DNA of 52,958 nucleotides from Bryobacterales bacterium (lineage in GTDB: Bacteria; Acidobacteriota; Terriglobia; Bryobacterales; Bryobacteraceae). The position numbers and the translations under genes are program-made. Positions 25,510-33,570 of this stretch are shown one piece after another (within the stretch, counting starts at the first letter, position 1; the number at the start of each line of letters is the position of its first letter). Under the pieces are notes generated by a model. It searched no databases. It was given only the letters and a program-made list of their open reading frames with translations, and was not told where the DNA came from. The stretch is from positions 1 to 52,958 of the forward strand of contig CANFEY010000031.1 in the NCBI GenBank assembly GCA_947446025.1. Direction: 5' to 3'.

Positions 25510-26325
25510 ATGCGAGTGGGAATTCTTCATCCAGGAGCCATGGGCGCATCGCTTGCGCAGTCTGCCATGGATGGCGGCTGCGAAGTGTACTGGGCGTCCC
25601 AGGGCCGGCGCGCGGCCACGTGTGATCGAGCCGCGGGGTTTACCGATGTGGGCACCCTTCAGAGGTTAGCGGAGAGTTGCCAAGTCATCATCAGCGTGTG
25701 CCCGCCGGAGTTCGCGTTCGATGTGGCACGCGCCGTCGCCGCCACGGGCTTTCAGGGCATCTTCGCCGATGTCAACGCGCTCACGCCCCAGCACAAAATC
25801 GAAATGGGCCGCCAGGTGGAAGCTGCGGGCATGCGCTTTGCTGACGGGGGGATCATCGGCCTTCCCGCTCGCGTCCCCGGTGAGACCACGCTGTTTCTTT
25901 CCGGCCCCGCCGCTGAGGAGGTCGCTGCCTGCTTCACGAACGCAGCCATCGCTGCTTCGGTAATGGGCGTGGAAACCGGCCGCGCCTCGGCGCTGAAGAT
26001 TCTCTTCGCTGCGTACAACAAAGGCAGCATCGCCCTATTCGCGTCACTGTACGCCGCCGCGCGGCACTACGGAGTCTTGCAGGAACTCCAAGGCCAGTTC
26101 ACCCATCGCGGCCTGTCGATTGAGAAGATCGAAACGCAGATCCTGCGCGCCGCGCCGAAGTCCTGGCGGTGGGTCGCCGAAATGCATGAGATTTCCGAAG
26201 CCCTGGAAGCTGCAGATCAGTCCGGCGAGTTCCACCAGGGCGCGGCTGCGACGTATGAACGGTTGAAGGGCCTCAAGGATCAGCATCCGGATCTGGATGC
26301 CGTGCTACGGTGCCTGGCCAAGTAA
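25510..26325 (+). CDS. NAD(P)-dependent dehydrogenase, 6PGDH-type with DUF1932 C-terminus
   Basis: 271 residues. A Rossmann fold starts at once (MRVGILHPGAMGASLAQSA) with the beta-hydroxyacid dehydrogenase layout: VIISVCPPEFAFDVARAV, the FADGGIIGLPAR substrate-loop region and a helical C-terminal half of DUF1932 type containing KILFAAYNKGSIALFASLYAAARHYG (Lys in AAYNKGS at the catalytic position). It probably reduces or oxidises a small hydroxyacid; the substrate is unknown. A TACACT hexamer (25497-25502) ends seven bases before the ATG. Divergent from phoD. Confidence 0.8.
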   Translation: MRVGILHPGAMGASLAQSAMDGGCEVYWASQGRRAATCDRAAGFTDVGTLQRLAESCQVIISVCPPEFAFDVARAVAATGFQGIFADVNALTPQHKIEMGRQVEAAGMRFADGGIIGLPARVPGETTLFLSGPAAEEVAACFTNAAIAASVMGVETGRASALKILFAAYNKGSIALFASLYAAARHYGVLQELQGQFTHRGLSIEKIETQILRAAPKSWRWVAEMHEISEALEAADQSGEFHQGAAATYERLKGLKDQHPDLDAVLRCLAK

Positions 26326-26330
26326 GACGA

Positions 26331-26447
26331 TCATTTCTTGTCGTCGGTGTTGTAGAACCACTGCACCCACTTAGTGGGCGGGAACACAAACAGTGCGATC
26401 ATCGCGACCACTACGAAAAACACGAAGAGAAGGATTGCCAGTGCCAT
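26331..26447 (-). CDS. Small single-span membrane protein (38 residues), hypothetical
   Basis: The frame MALAILLFVFFVVVAMIALFVF forms one strong membrane helix, followed by a short polar tail PPTKWVQWFYNTDDKK. The Trp/Tyr belt at the end of the helix and the charged terminus look like a genuine small membrane protein rather than chance. The ribosome-binding site is weak. It is convergent with the dehydrogenase gene (five bases) and divergent from ogt. The same frame is open for another 197 codons upstream, antisense to ogt; that part is not supported. Confidence 0.5.
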   Translation of the reverse strand: MALAILLFVFFVVVAMIALFVFPPTKWVQWFYNTDDKK

Positions 26448-26474
26448 GGATACTTCTATGGTAGCGTAGCGGCT

Positions 26475-26969
26475 ATGCGCTACTGTTACCTCGAAAGCCC
26501 CATCGGACCACTGCTGTTGGCCGCCGATGATGCTGCGCTGTATCACGTTGGATTTCCCAAGAACGGCAAGCCTGAAAAACCTCAGCCTGGCTGGACCTTG
26601 ACATCGCCGCGCGGAGTCTTGGCGGAAGCGGCCAAACAACTGAAGGAATACTTCGCCGGCCGCCGCCGCGACTTCGATCTGCCGCTGGCACCGGAAGGCA
26701 CGCCCTTCCAGCGATCCGTATGGCGCTGCCTCCAACAGATCCCCTATGGCGAAACCATCTCTTACGCCGAACTGGCCCGCCGCGTGGGCAATCCCAAAGC
26801 CGCCCGTGCAGTGGGCTCCGCGAATGGCAAGAACCGCATCCCCATTGTGGTCCCCTGCCATCGCGTCATCGCCGCCGACGGCTCGCTGGGTGGGTTTGGC
26901 GGAGGACTGCCGGCTAAGACGAAGCTGCTCGATTTGGAGCGCGGCCCACAAAACGGTTCCCTGCGATAA
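26475..26969 (+). CDS. ogt: Methylated-DNA-protein cysteine methyltransferase
   Basis: 164 residues. The active-site motif is IVVPCHRVIAADG with the acceptor C128, and the helix-turn-helix with the family arginine is in SYAELARRVGNPKAARAVGSANGKN. It repairs O6-alkylguanine by irreversible transfer of the alkyl group to the cysteine. The length is that of Ogt rather than the longer Ada. Its end overlaps the convergent 3-methyladenine glycosylase gene by 56 bases, so two alkylation-repair genes share a 3' region. Confidence 0.9.
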   Translation: MRYCYLESPIGPLLLAADDAALYHVGFPKNGKPEKPQPGWTLTSPRGVLAEAAKQLKEYFAGRRRDFDLPLAPEGTPFQRSVWRCLQQIPYGETISYAELARRVGNPKAARAVGSANGKNRIPIVVPCHRVIAADGSLGGFGGGLPAKTKLLDLERGPQNGSLR

Positions 26970-27501
26970 AGAAGCGCAGCGGCCAATCCGCGTTGTGCCG
27001 GATGCCGATGCGGGGCGAGACACCTGTGTCAAAGTCACCGTCTGCGGCGCACACGTTGAGCGGCCCTCGGGTTACATCTGCTCCGTTCTGTGCGCGGGTG
27101 ATTCCCATGGCGATGGTCAGCTTGCCGGGACCATTCGCCAACTGCTCATCGGGCACGGCCCCGCGCCGCTTGCGCATCGTTTCCAGACCGCCCACCGGCT
27201 CCAGCGCGCGGATCAATACACATCCCGCGCTGCCTTCCGGCTCCACCGCAAAGTTCAAACACTCATACATGCCGTAGATCAAGTACACGTAAGCGTGACC
27301 CGGCGGTCCGAACAATACTTGGGTCCGGGGCGTTGGGCCGCGCCACGCATGCGCCGCGCGATCCCGTGTTCCCAGGTAAGCTTCGGTCTCCACGATCCGT
27401 GCGGAGACGCGGCCATGCACTAACAGCTATCCCAGCAGCTCCCGCGCCACAACCTCCGCTGGACGCGCGAAAAACGTCCGCGGAAGCGGCTTACATCTCA
27501 A
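26914..27501 (-). pseudogene. 3-methyladenine DNA glycosylase (AAG/MPG family) with an in-frame TAG
   Basis: The conserved frame reads RTFFARPAEVVARELLG, then TAG (27427-27429), then LLVHGRVSARIVETEAYLG and the rest of the family (PRTQVLFGPPGHAYVYLIYGMY, NGPGKLTIAMGI) to 26914. Relatives have Lys at this place (LLGK), so AAG to TAG is the likely change. Full length would be about 195 residues from TTG 27501, the usual size. Translation could restart at GTG 27420, nine bases past the stop, giving 168 residues that keep the catalytic Glu (E11 in RIVETEAY) but lose the N-terminal helix. It may therefore be inactive or partly active. Confidence 0.75.
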
Positions 27502-28174
27502 GCTTGCCGTTGAACACCATGTCCTTCAACTTGAATTTCTTGCGGATGCTCATCTTGCCCACTTTGGTGACGAATTCAAATTCCTTGTCATCGGCGCTGA
27601 GTCCGGCGTTCTTCGGGAACACCATGATCAGGTCGAAGTTTCCACCACCGAATCCCTTGCCGCCGCCCGGACCGCCAAAGCCGCCCTTGCCGCCGCCCGG
27701 TGCTCCGCCGCCAGCCGCGGGTGGTGCCGCTGCGGGCATCTGGATCTCAGCCGGATGGATGTCAGCTTTGCCCTTGACCTTGATCGTAGTGTCCGCGATC
27801 AACTTCGCATTGTCCGCCGCATCCGCACGGAACATGCCGGGAAACCCGCTTAGCAACAACACGGACGCAGTGGGCTCCGCCTCAGAAGAAGGCTGACCGC
27901 GGCGCGCCAACGCCTGCCGGATGGGTGCTGCCGTGCGCCACACCACCAGGATCGGTGCCGTCAGGTTGCCCTGCATGGCTCCCTTGGCGTCATCCGCATT
28001 GCCGATGTTGCCGCGTTGGCCTGTCTCCACCGCCATGCGGTCCGCCCACGGCGAATCCCCTATCATCTGTTCAACTTCTTTATCTGTCCAGTCGGCGGAT
28101 GGTTTGGTCCAAAAGTCCGCGGCCCAAAGAGATGCGGTGACACTGAGGGTGAGAAGTGCGAGTTTTTTGATCAT
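27491..28174 (-). CDS. Hypothetical exported protein with Gly-rich linker
   Basis: 227 residues. ATG 28174 follows a strong GGAGGTA and starts a signal peptide (MIKKLALLTLSVTASLWA). The N-terminal part FWTKPSADWTDKEVEQMIGDSPWADRM is a pattern I know from acidobacterial secreted proteins of unknown role. A Gly-rich stretch (APGGGKGGFGGPGGGKGFGGG) lies at about 165-185, and a conserved-looking C-terminal block (SIRKKFKLKDMVFNGKLEM) ends the protein. No catalytic residues are recognised. Its stop lies just inside the proposed 5' end of the glycosylase pseudogene. Confidence 0.65.
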   Translation of the reverse strand: MIKKLALLTLSVTASLWAADFWTKPSADWTDKEVEQMIGDSPWADRMAVETGQRGNIGNADDAKGAMQGNLTAPILVVWRTAAPIRQALARRGQPSSEAEPTASVLLLSGFPGMFRADAADNAKLIADTTIKVKGKADIHPAEIQMPAAAPPAAGGGAPGGGKGGFGGPGGGKGFGGGNFDLIMVFPKNAGLSADDKEFEFVTKVGKMSIRKKFKLKDMVFNGKLEM

Positions 28175-28201
28175 GAGTACCTCCGCCATAGTCTACAATA
28201 C

Positions 28202-29020
28202 TCACCCCAGTATTGCGATGGCCCCCTTTCCCCAGGTTGTCTGCCGTCCCACGCCAGTCCACTCCACCGCGCGCAAGTAGGGCATGAATTCGGTGAGGTC
28301 GCCTTCGTATTCCGCCTCGCCCACGAACCCGCCCAGCGAATGCGTCTGCCCGGTGCTCCCGCTGCGTCTCTGCGCCTCCACGCGCTGAATCTCGCAGCGA
28401 GTCATCCGCACCGCTGCAGCGCGCTCGCCGAATGCACCGAAGTCGATGGGCAGCGGACCTTCGCCGTAGAGTTGGCATAGATTCGCCACCCGGTCCCGGG
28501 CGCGTGCAGCCAGAATCCCGAAGTCCGGTTGCGCCGCCAGCCCGCCCCGCGCCTTGAGTTCGGTCGGCGTGAGGAATCGAATAGCCACCTGTCCCTGTTT
28601 CGCCGTGGGACGCAACGCCAGTTCGCGTCTCTCCACAGCCACGCTGTCCAACCGGCAAAAACCAGTAAGGCGAAGTGACTCGGCCAAAATGTCAACCCAC
28701 GGCGTCCGCAAGTCGAAAAGGTGTAGATCGAACTGAAATGTTGTCTCCTTTGCCACTGTCACCCCATCCAGGTGCGCGCACCGGAGTACGAAGGGCCGCG
28801 GCGGATCGCTCAATCCGCTGGGGCCGGTGGTTTGCGCCGGATCAAAGAACCGCTCATAGGACCCGTCGCCGCGCTCTCTGAGGTTGTTCCCGATGGCTCC
28901 GCGCAGCTTGTTGGAAGCTGGTGAGGAAAATGTGAACGCACAGTGGCTTGTGCAGACGAAGCGCACCACTTGGAACTCCAAGGTCACGCCCCATTCTACA
29001 GCCTGTTGCCTCCGGTTCAT
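28202..29020 (-). CDS. Lone Cas6-like RAMP protein (PF10040-type)
   Basis: 272 residues. The C-terminus ends with a Gly-rich RAMP loop (TGVGRQTTWGKGAIAI), the N-terminal half has FTFSSPASNKLRGAIGNNL, and the middle has FQFDLHLFDL, as in the Cas6 precrRNA-processing family with a PF10040 C-terminal domain. Such a protein would bind or cleave CRISPR-repeat RNA, but no array or other cas gene lies in this window. ATG 29020 is chosen over an upstream in-frame Met (29125) that reaches into the divergent gene; TATTCT (29027-29032) ends six bases before it, with GTGACG 18 bases further up. Standalone homologues may have another RNA role. Confidence 0.55.
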   Translation of the reverse strand: MNRRQQAVEWGVTLEFQVVRFVCTSHCAFTFSSPASNKLRGAIGNNLRERGDGSYERFFDPAQTTGPSGLSDPPRPFVLRCAHLDGVTVAKETTFQFDLHLFDLRTPWVDILAESLRLTGFCRLDSVAVERRELALRPTAKQGQVAIRFLTPTELKARGGLAAQPDFGILAARARDRVANLCQLYGEGPLPIDFGAFGERAAAVRMTRCEIQRVEAQRRSGSTGQTHSLGGFVGEAEYEGDLTEFMPYLRAVEWTGVGRQTTWGKGAIAILG

Positions 29021-29039
29021 TGTGGGAGAATAGGTCCCT

Positions 29040-30590
29040 GTGAAGAAGACCGTCACGTTCGCGGTTGTGATTTGCGCTGTCTTGTTGTTCCTGGGTGCGG
29101 GCATCGGGTCCGCGGGCATCGGCACGAATTGGGTGGACCCAGTGGGTAGAATCCAGGCCCAGGACGAGGCCGTTTATGCGGCCACTTCGCAAAGCATGGC
29201 GGCCGGTGGAGATTGGCTCACGCCTTATTTTCTGGGCCGCTATGCGTTCTACAAGCCTCCGTTTCTGTACTGGATGTCCGCTGCCGGCATACGTGCCTTT
29301 GGCCCATCCAATACAGCGCTTCGGCTACCCTCGTGGGTCGCGGGTGTCGTGACGGTGACCGTGGTGTTTGCGTGGGTTTGGCGCTCGGCACCGCTCACCT
29401 CCGCCGTGGCCTCCGCCCTGCTGCTGGTCTCCAGCCACCTGTTCTTCGTCATCAGCCGGGTGGCACTCACGGATGCCTTGCTGGTTTGTCAGTTTACCGT
29501 GGCGATGTTCGCCGTTCAAAGGGATCCACGGCTTGAGCGCCGCGGATCCCTGCTGATCTTTGGCGTTGCCTGTGGAGCGGCCATCCTGACGAAAGCCGCC
29601 GCCGGGTTGATGCCTCTTCTGGTTGTCGCCGCATTTTGGCTAGCCTCACGCGAAAGGCCCGATCTGAGGCGGCTTCTTCAATTGGCCGCCCTGGTGGTGT
29701 TCATCGCACTGCCATGGCACGCATTCCAGCTCTGGACCCATCCGCGCTGGTTCTGGGCCGAGTATGTGCTCCAGGAGCACCTATCCTGGGGGCTGAGCCC
29801 CGCTGGACAAACGTCCGCCGAATCACCAGTTGGATTCTACATGGGGAGGCTTTTCCAAATTGATCCGGTACTCCCGATACTGGGAACCGGGGCGCTGTTC
29901 TTGCTTCGTTCGCGGTTGCTCGGAGTATGGCTGGCGGTGGTCCTCGCAGCCATTTTCGCGTTTCAGTACCGCAACGTTGCCTACCTCCTGCCGTTGCTCC
30001 CGGCTTTGGCGATCCTTACCGGCCTCGCGGTTCCCGCTCGATGGTCCCGCCATTTCTTGGCTGTCGCGGTCGCGCTTGCATGCATCAAAGCGACGGCCGA
30101 ACGGCAGCCATGGGGCTTGCCGTTCCAGCCGGAGAATGTCAATCCGTCTCATGCTGCGCTAGACCGCTGCGCTGAACTGGGCCGAGGCAGCAGCTTGATC
30201 GTTCTCGATACGGACGACCAATTCTACGCCACTCTCGTTGGTCTGCCTGCTGTTCGCTACGCTTACATGGGAGAGTCCAGCCGCCGCTCTGCACCTCTTG
30301 ACTTCGCGCATCTTGGCGTCGAATTGACTGTAGCCGAGTTCAACGTCATGCCGGAGATGCTCGTTGTTTACGGAGAACGGCTGCGTCAGTTTGGTCTTGC
30401 TTCAAGCCGGCCCGTTGGTTCCACTATCTGGGTCCGTGACCCGGTCGAGCTGAGCGCGCTTTTTAGCTCCAACACCGAGCTGGACTTTTATGTTCCAGCC
30501 GAATGGGAATCATTGGCTCGGACGACTCACGTCTCGATGCCCGGGCCCGTTGGCCGGGTATTTCTTCTAGCGCTTCCGCCGCCTCAATGA
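29040..30590 (+). CDS. GT39/ArnT-like membrane glycosyltransferase (PMT superfamily)
   Basis: 516 residues. GTG start at 29040 with GGGAGA ten bases upstream. The first loop after the N-terminal helix has the family acidic motif QAQDEAVYAATSQSM, and about 10-12 membrane helices follow up to about residue 345. A soluble C-terminal domain of about 160 residues is outside the membrane. Members use polyprenyl-phosphate sugars to glycosylate lipid A, proteins or glycans. The acceptor cannot be told. The region near 30060-30590 is less GC-rich than its neighbours. It is divergent from the Cas6-like gene (19 bases) and overlaps the nuclease pseudogene end by seven bases. Confidence 0.8.
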   Translation: MKKTVTFAVVICAVLLFLGAGIGSAGIGTNWVDPVGRIQAQDEAVYAATSQSMAAGGDWLTPYFLGRYAFYKPPFLYWMSAAGIRAFGPSNTALRLPSWVAGVVTVTVVFAWVWRSAPLTSAVASALLLVSSHLFFVISRVALTDALLVCQFTVAMFAVQRDPRLERRGSLLIFGVACGAAILTKAAAGLMPLLVVAAFWLASRERPDLRRLLQLAALVVFIALPWHAFQLWTHPRWFWAEYVLQEHLSWGLSPAGQTSAESPVGFYMGRLFQIDPVLPILGTGALFLLRSRLLGVWLAVVLAAIFAFQYRNVAYLLPLLPALAILTGLAVPARWSRHFLAVAVALACIKATAERQPWGLPFQPENVNPSHAALDRCAELGRGSSLIVLDTDDQFYATLVGLPAVRYAYMGESSRRSAPLDFAHLGVELTVAEFNVMPEMLVVYGERLRQFGLASSRPVGSTIWVRDPVELSALFSSNTELDFYVPAEWESLARTTHVSMPGPVGRVFLLALPPPQ

Positions 30591-31441
30591 CAACGGGGCG
30601 CGGGAGGTGAATTCGGCCTCAATATCCTGAATGCTGGGAACCGTTTGAGTTGCGCGGGTAGCTTTTCCAAGTTCCGGAACTCAGAGAGGCCAAGCGGCTT
30701 GCGGATATCCTGTAGCGCGTACTGCGCGACCACCCCGTTCTTCTCCTTGCACAACACCAGGCCCACCCTGGGCTCGTCATCGGGATGGCGCAGCTGATTG
30801 TCGACTGCCGAGAGGTAGAAGTTCAGCTTGCCCGCGTACTCGGGTTTGAACGCCCCCATCTTGAGATCGATCACAAAGTAGCGGCGCAGTTTCAGGTGAT
30901 AGAACAGCAGGTCGATTCGGAATTCCTCGCCGCCCACTGTGAGGGGGGACTGGCTCCCCACGAACGCGAATCCCACGCCGGGTTCCATCAGAAACTTGCG
31001 GATCTGCCGGACCAGTTCCGATTCAAGATCTTTCTCCGCGGCTTCAACGGACAACGTCAGAAAATCAAAGTTGTAAGGGGCCTTCAACAACTGCTGCGTA
31101 CCACAGGCGTTCCGCGGGGGGCTTCACCTTGTCGAGCAGCACGCAATTGACCCGTTGGGCCAACAATTCGCGAACGTGCGCATATAGCGAATATTTCTCG
31201 GCGACAACCCGCCCATCTCCTGGAACTCGCGCCGTAGGTCTTTGCCCAGCTGGTCGATGACCTTTGCACCCCAGCCATGCTGCTTCTGCCGCACCTAGAT
31301 TTCGTGCCCGATGCTCCAATACAGCATCACCAGTTCTCGGTTCACCGCGACCGCGGCGCGGACCTGGGCTGTCTGACTCCGCTGCCTCAGTTGAATGAGC
31401 AGGCTTCGATAGTTCTTGGAATTGGAGATGAGTGCGGCCAT
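30584..31441 (-). pseudogene. YhcG/DUF1016-type PD-(D/E)XK nuclease, multiply disrupted
   Basis: The N-terminal DUF1016 part reads from ATG 31441 (SKNYRSLLIQLRQRSQ...LYWSIGHEI), then meets an in-frame TAG. The frame continues as VRQKQHGWGAKVIDQLGKDLRREF...IRYMRTF, and then shifts (ELLAQRVNCVLLDKV). It shifts again with an apparent loss of about 50 codons before the intact C-terminal nuclease domain (APYNFDFLTL...FRIDLLFYHL...YFVIDLKMGAFKPEYAGKLNFYL). The last 168 residues, with the ID-(x)n-DLK core, are open from 31090 and could be expressed as a fragment. The family belongs to restriction- and defence-linked nucleases. Three separate lesions make sequencing error unlikely. Confidence 0.8.
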
Positions 31442-31478
31442 AGCTGTAACATGGTGGCGTACGGTCCCGAAAGTTCTC

Positions 31479-31970
31479 ATGCGATTATTTACCGGCTTGT
31501 CCCTTCCTCCCGAAGCCTGTTCGCCCATCCTGACGCTGATCCACCGGTTGCGGCCGTTGGCGGACCTCGCCTGGACTCCGCCAGAAAAACTTCACGTCAC
31601 AACGAAATTTGTCGGCGAGTGGCCCGAGGTCCGCCTCAGCGAATTGCAGCAGGCGCTTGCCGGCGTAGCGCCGAGCGGACCTGTGCTTATCCGCATCCGC
31701 GGCTTGCACTGGATGTCTTCCGCTCTGTGTGCCGGAGTCGAGATGTCCGGCGACTTGCATCGCGCAACGGACACGGCCCTGGCGGCCATCGGCGTCCCCA
31801 ACGAGAGACGCGCCTACCGGCCCCACGTCACGCTCGCCCGCAGACGCCACCCCGCGGACCTCCCGCTCACCGGCCTCGACGTCGCCCCCTTCCCAGCAGC
31901 CGCCTTCCACCTGTACTTATCCGCCAACGGCACGTACACTAAGTTGAGCACCTACGCTTTGCCCAAGTAA
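31479..31970 (+). CDS. thpR: RNA 2',3'-cyclic phosphodiesterase (2'-5' RNA ligase family)
   Basis: 163 residues. Both catalytic HxTx motifs are present: H39-V-T41 (KLHVTTKFVG) and H116-V-T118 (YRPHVTLARR). It opens 2',3'-cyclic phosphates at RNA ends and can ligate tRNA halves in vitro. ATG 31479 gives the normal N-terminus (MRLFTGLSLP); the frame is open 63 bases further upstream, inside the nuclease remnant, without support. It heads a run of same-strand genes (plsY, gpsA, sigma factor). Confidence 0.85.
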   Translation: MRLFTGLSLPPEACSPILTLIHRLRPLADLAWTPPEKLHVTTKFVGEWPEVRLSELQQALAGVAPSGPVLIRIRGLHWMSSALCAGVEMSGDLHRATDTALAAIGVPNERRAYRPHVTLARRRHPADLPLTGLDVAPFPAAAFHLYLSANGTYTKLSTYALPK

Positions 31971-31981
31971 ACCACGCCCAC

Positions 31982-32578
31982 ATGACCGGATTCCTTTCGA
32001 TCCTCATCGCCTACCTGCTAGGCTCCATCCCGTTCGGCTATGTCCTGACGCGCCTGACGACGGGCCGCGACGTGCGCGCGTCGGGCAGCGGAAACATTGG
32101 GGCCACGAACGTCTTACGGACCGCCGGGAAGAAACTGGGACTCGCCACCTTGGCACTGGACATCCTTAAAGGAGTCGCCGCCGTGGCGATAGCCGACTGG
32201 CTCACCCTGGATTCGACTTGGATGGCGCTGGCCGCCTTGGCCGTCTCCGCAGGGCACGTCTTCCCTGTCTTCTTGAACTTCAAGGGCGGTAAAGCGGTAG
32301 CGACCTTCGCGGGGGCCTTCGGTTACTTTCTGCCGCTGACCCTGCTGGCCACGCTGGCCGTCTTCGTGGTGGCCGTAGCGGCGACCAATCACATCTCCGC
32401 CGGGTCCATTCTGGGTGCTGGGACGTTTCCTCTGGGAGCCTGGATCATCTACCATCCCTCCGCCATCGAACTGTTGGCCGTGATCGCCGCGTGCGCCCTC
32501 ATCATCTACCGGCATCGGGCCAACATGGACCGCATCCGCCTGGGCACCGAGTCAGTCTTCCGCTGGAGCAAGCCGTGA
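31982..32578 (+). CDS. plsY: Glycerol-3-phosphate acyltransferase PlsY
   Basis: 198 residues with five or so membrane helices. The PlsY motifs are present: GSIPFGYVLTR, SGNIGATNVLR, the FLNFKGGKAVAT glycine loop and the C-terminal YRHRANMDRIRLGTE. It acylates glycerol-3-phosphate with acyl-phosphate at the inner membrane, the first step of phospholipid synthesis. It overlaps gpsA by GTGA (32575-32578), fitting because GpsA makes its substrate. Confidence 0.95.
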   Translation: MTGFLSILIAYLLGSIPFGYVLTRLTTGRDVRASGSGNIGATNVLRTAGKKLGLATLALDILKGVAAVAIADWLTLDSTWMALAALAVSAGHVFPVFLNFKGGKAVATFAGAFGYFLPLTLLATLAVFVVAVAATNHISAGSILGAGTFPLGAWIIYHPSAIELLAVIAACALIIYRHRANMDRIRLGTESVFRWSKP

Positions 32579-33570
32579 AGCTCGCCGTGATCGGAGGGGG
32601 AAGCTGGGGAACGGCACTTGCGATCGTGCTTGCGCCCCAAGCCGAGTGGGTCCGCCTGTGGGTTTTCGAAGAAGAGCTGGCCGAGCGGATGCAGACGACC
32701 CGCGAAAATGACGCCTTCCTTCCCGGCTTCCACCTGCCGGAACACGTCCGCACCACCTCAAATTTGGCTGAGGCTCTTTCCGGGGCCGACATTGTACTGG
32801 GGGTGATGCCGTCGAAGCATGCGCGCCGGCTGTATCGCGAAATGCTCCCGCATGTGCACTCCGGGATGCTTTTTGTGAGCGCCACAAAGGGGATTGAATC
32901 CAACGGGTTGCTGCGCATGTCTGAGGTGATCGAAGGAGTCTTGCGAACCAAATTCGAGCCGCAAGTGGCGGTGCTCTCCGGACCCTCCTTCGCCCGTGAA
33001 GTGGCCCGCGGAGATCCTGCAGCCATCGTCGTTTCTTCAGTGGAAGTGGATATCGCAAGTCGCGTGCAATCTATGTTTTCCGGGAGAACTCTACGGCTTT
33101 ACACGAATGCGGATCCGATTGGCGTGGAAGTTGGCGCGGCGCTCAAGAACGTCATCGCCATCAGTGCCGGGATCTGCCATGGTCTGGGGCTGGGAAACAA
33201 TACGCAAGCCGCGCTGATTACGCGCGGGCTGGCTGAGATTTCGCGGCTCGCCGTGGCCATGGGTGGGCAGGAAAAGACGCTGTCGGGCTTAGCTGGGCTC
33301 GGCGATCTCGTCTTGACGTGTTCCGGAGGTTTAAGCCGTAATCGTAAGGTTGGTATGGAGTTAGCTGATGGAAAGCCGCTGGCTCAGATCACCGGTTCGA
33401 TGCGGATGGTGGCGGAAGGCGTAGAGACCTGCGACGCGGCTGTGGCTTTGGGCGAGAAGTTCAACGTGGATCTGCCGATCATCCAGCAGATGCATGCGGT
33501 TCTGCACGGCCTAAAGACGCCCCAGGCGGCGTTGCGTGAATTGATGGACCGGTCCCTCAAAAGCGAGTGA
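32575..33570 (+). CDS. gpsA: NAD(P)-dependent glycerol-3-phosphate dehydrogenase
   Basis: 331 residues from GTG 32575, which overlaps the plsY stop. Rossmann motif VIGGGSWGTALA; ATKGIE, LSGPSFAREVA and the catalytic Lys in GAALKNVIAISAG are all present, as is RNRKVGMELA near the C-terminus. It reduces dihydroxyacetone phosphate to sn-glycerol-3-phosphate for phospholipids. Its stop overlaps the start of the sigma-factor gene (GTGA at 33567-33570), so lipid-precursor genes are translationally chained to an ECF regulator. Confidence 0.95.
   Translation: MKLAVIGGGSWGTALAIVLAPQAEWVRLWVFEEELAERMQTTRENDAFLPGFHLPEHVRTTSNLAEALSGADIVLGVMPSKHARRLYREMLPHVHSGMLFVSATKGIESNGLLRMSEVIEGVLRTKFEPQVAVLSGPSFAREVARGDPAAIVVSSVEVDIASRVQSMFSGRTLRLYTNADPIGVEVGAALKNVIAISAGICHGLGLGNNTQAALITRGLAEISRLAVAMGGQEKTLSGLAGLGDLVLTCSGGLSRNRKVGMELADGKPLAQITGSMRMVAEGVETCDAAVALGEKFNVDLPIIQQMHAVLHGLKTPQAALRELMDRSLKSE

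Noticed and set aside
26448-27038. N-terminal extension of the 38-residue membrane protein to 235 codons
   Set aside because: The extra part is antisense to ogt and has no family features; only the terminal helix segment looks protein-like.
28190-30590. CRISPR array near the Cas6-like gene
   Set aside because: No regularly spaced direct repeats were found in the flanking sequence or elsewhere in the window.
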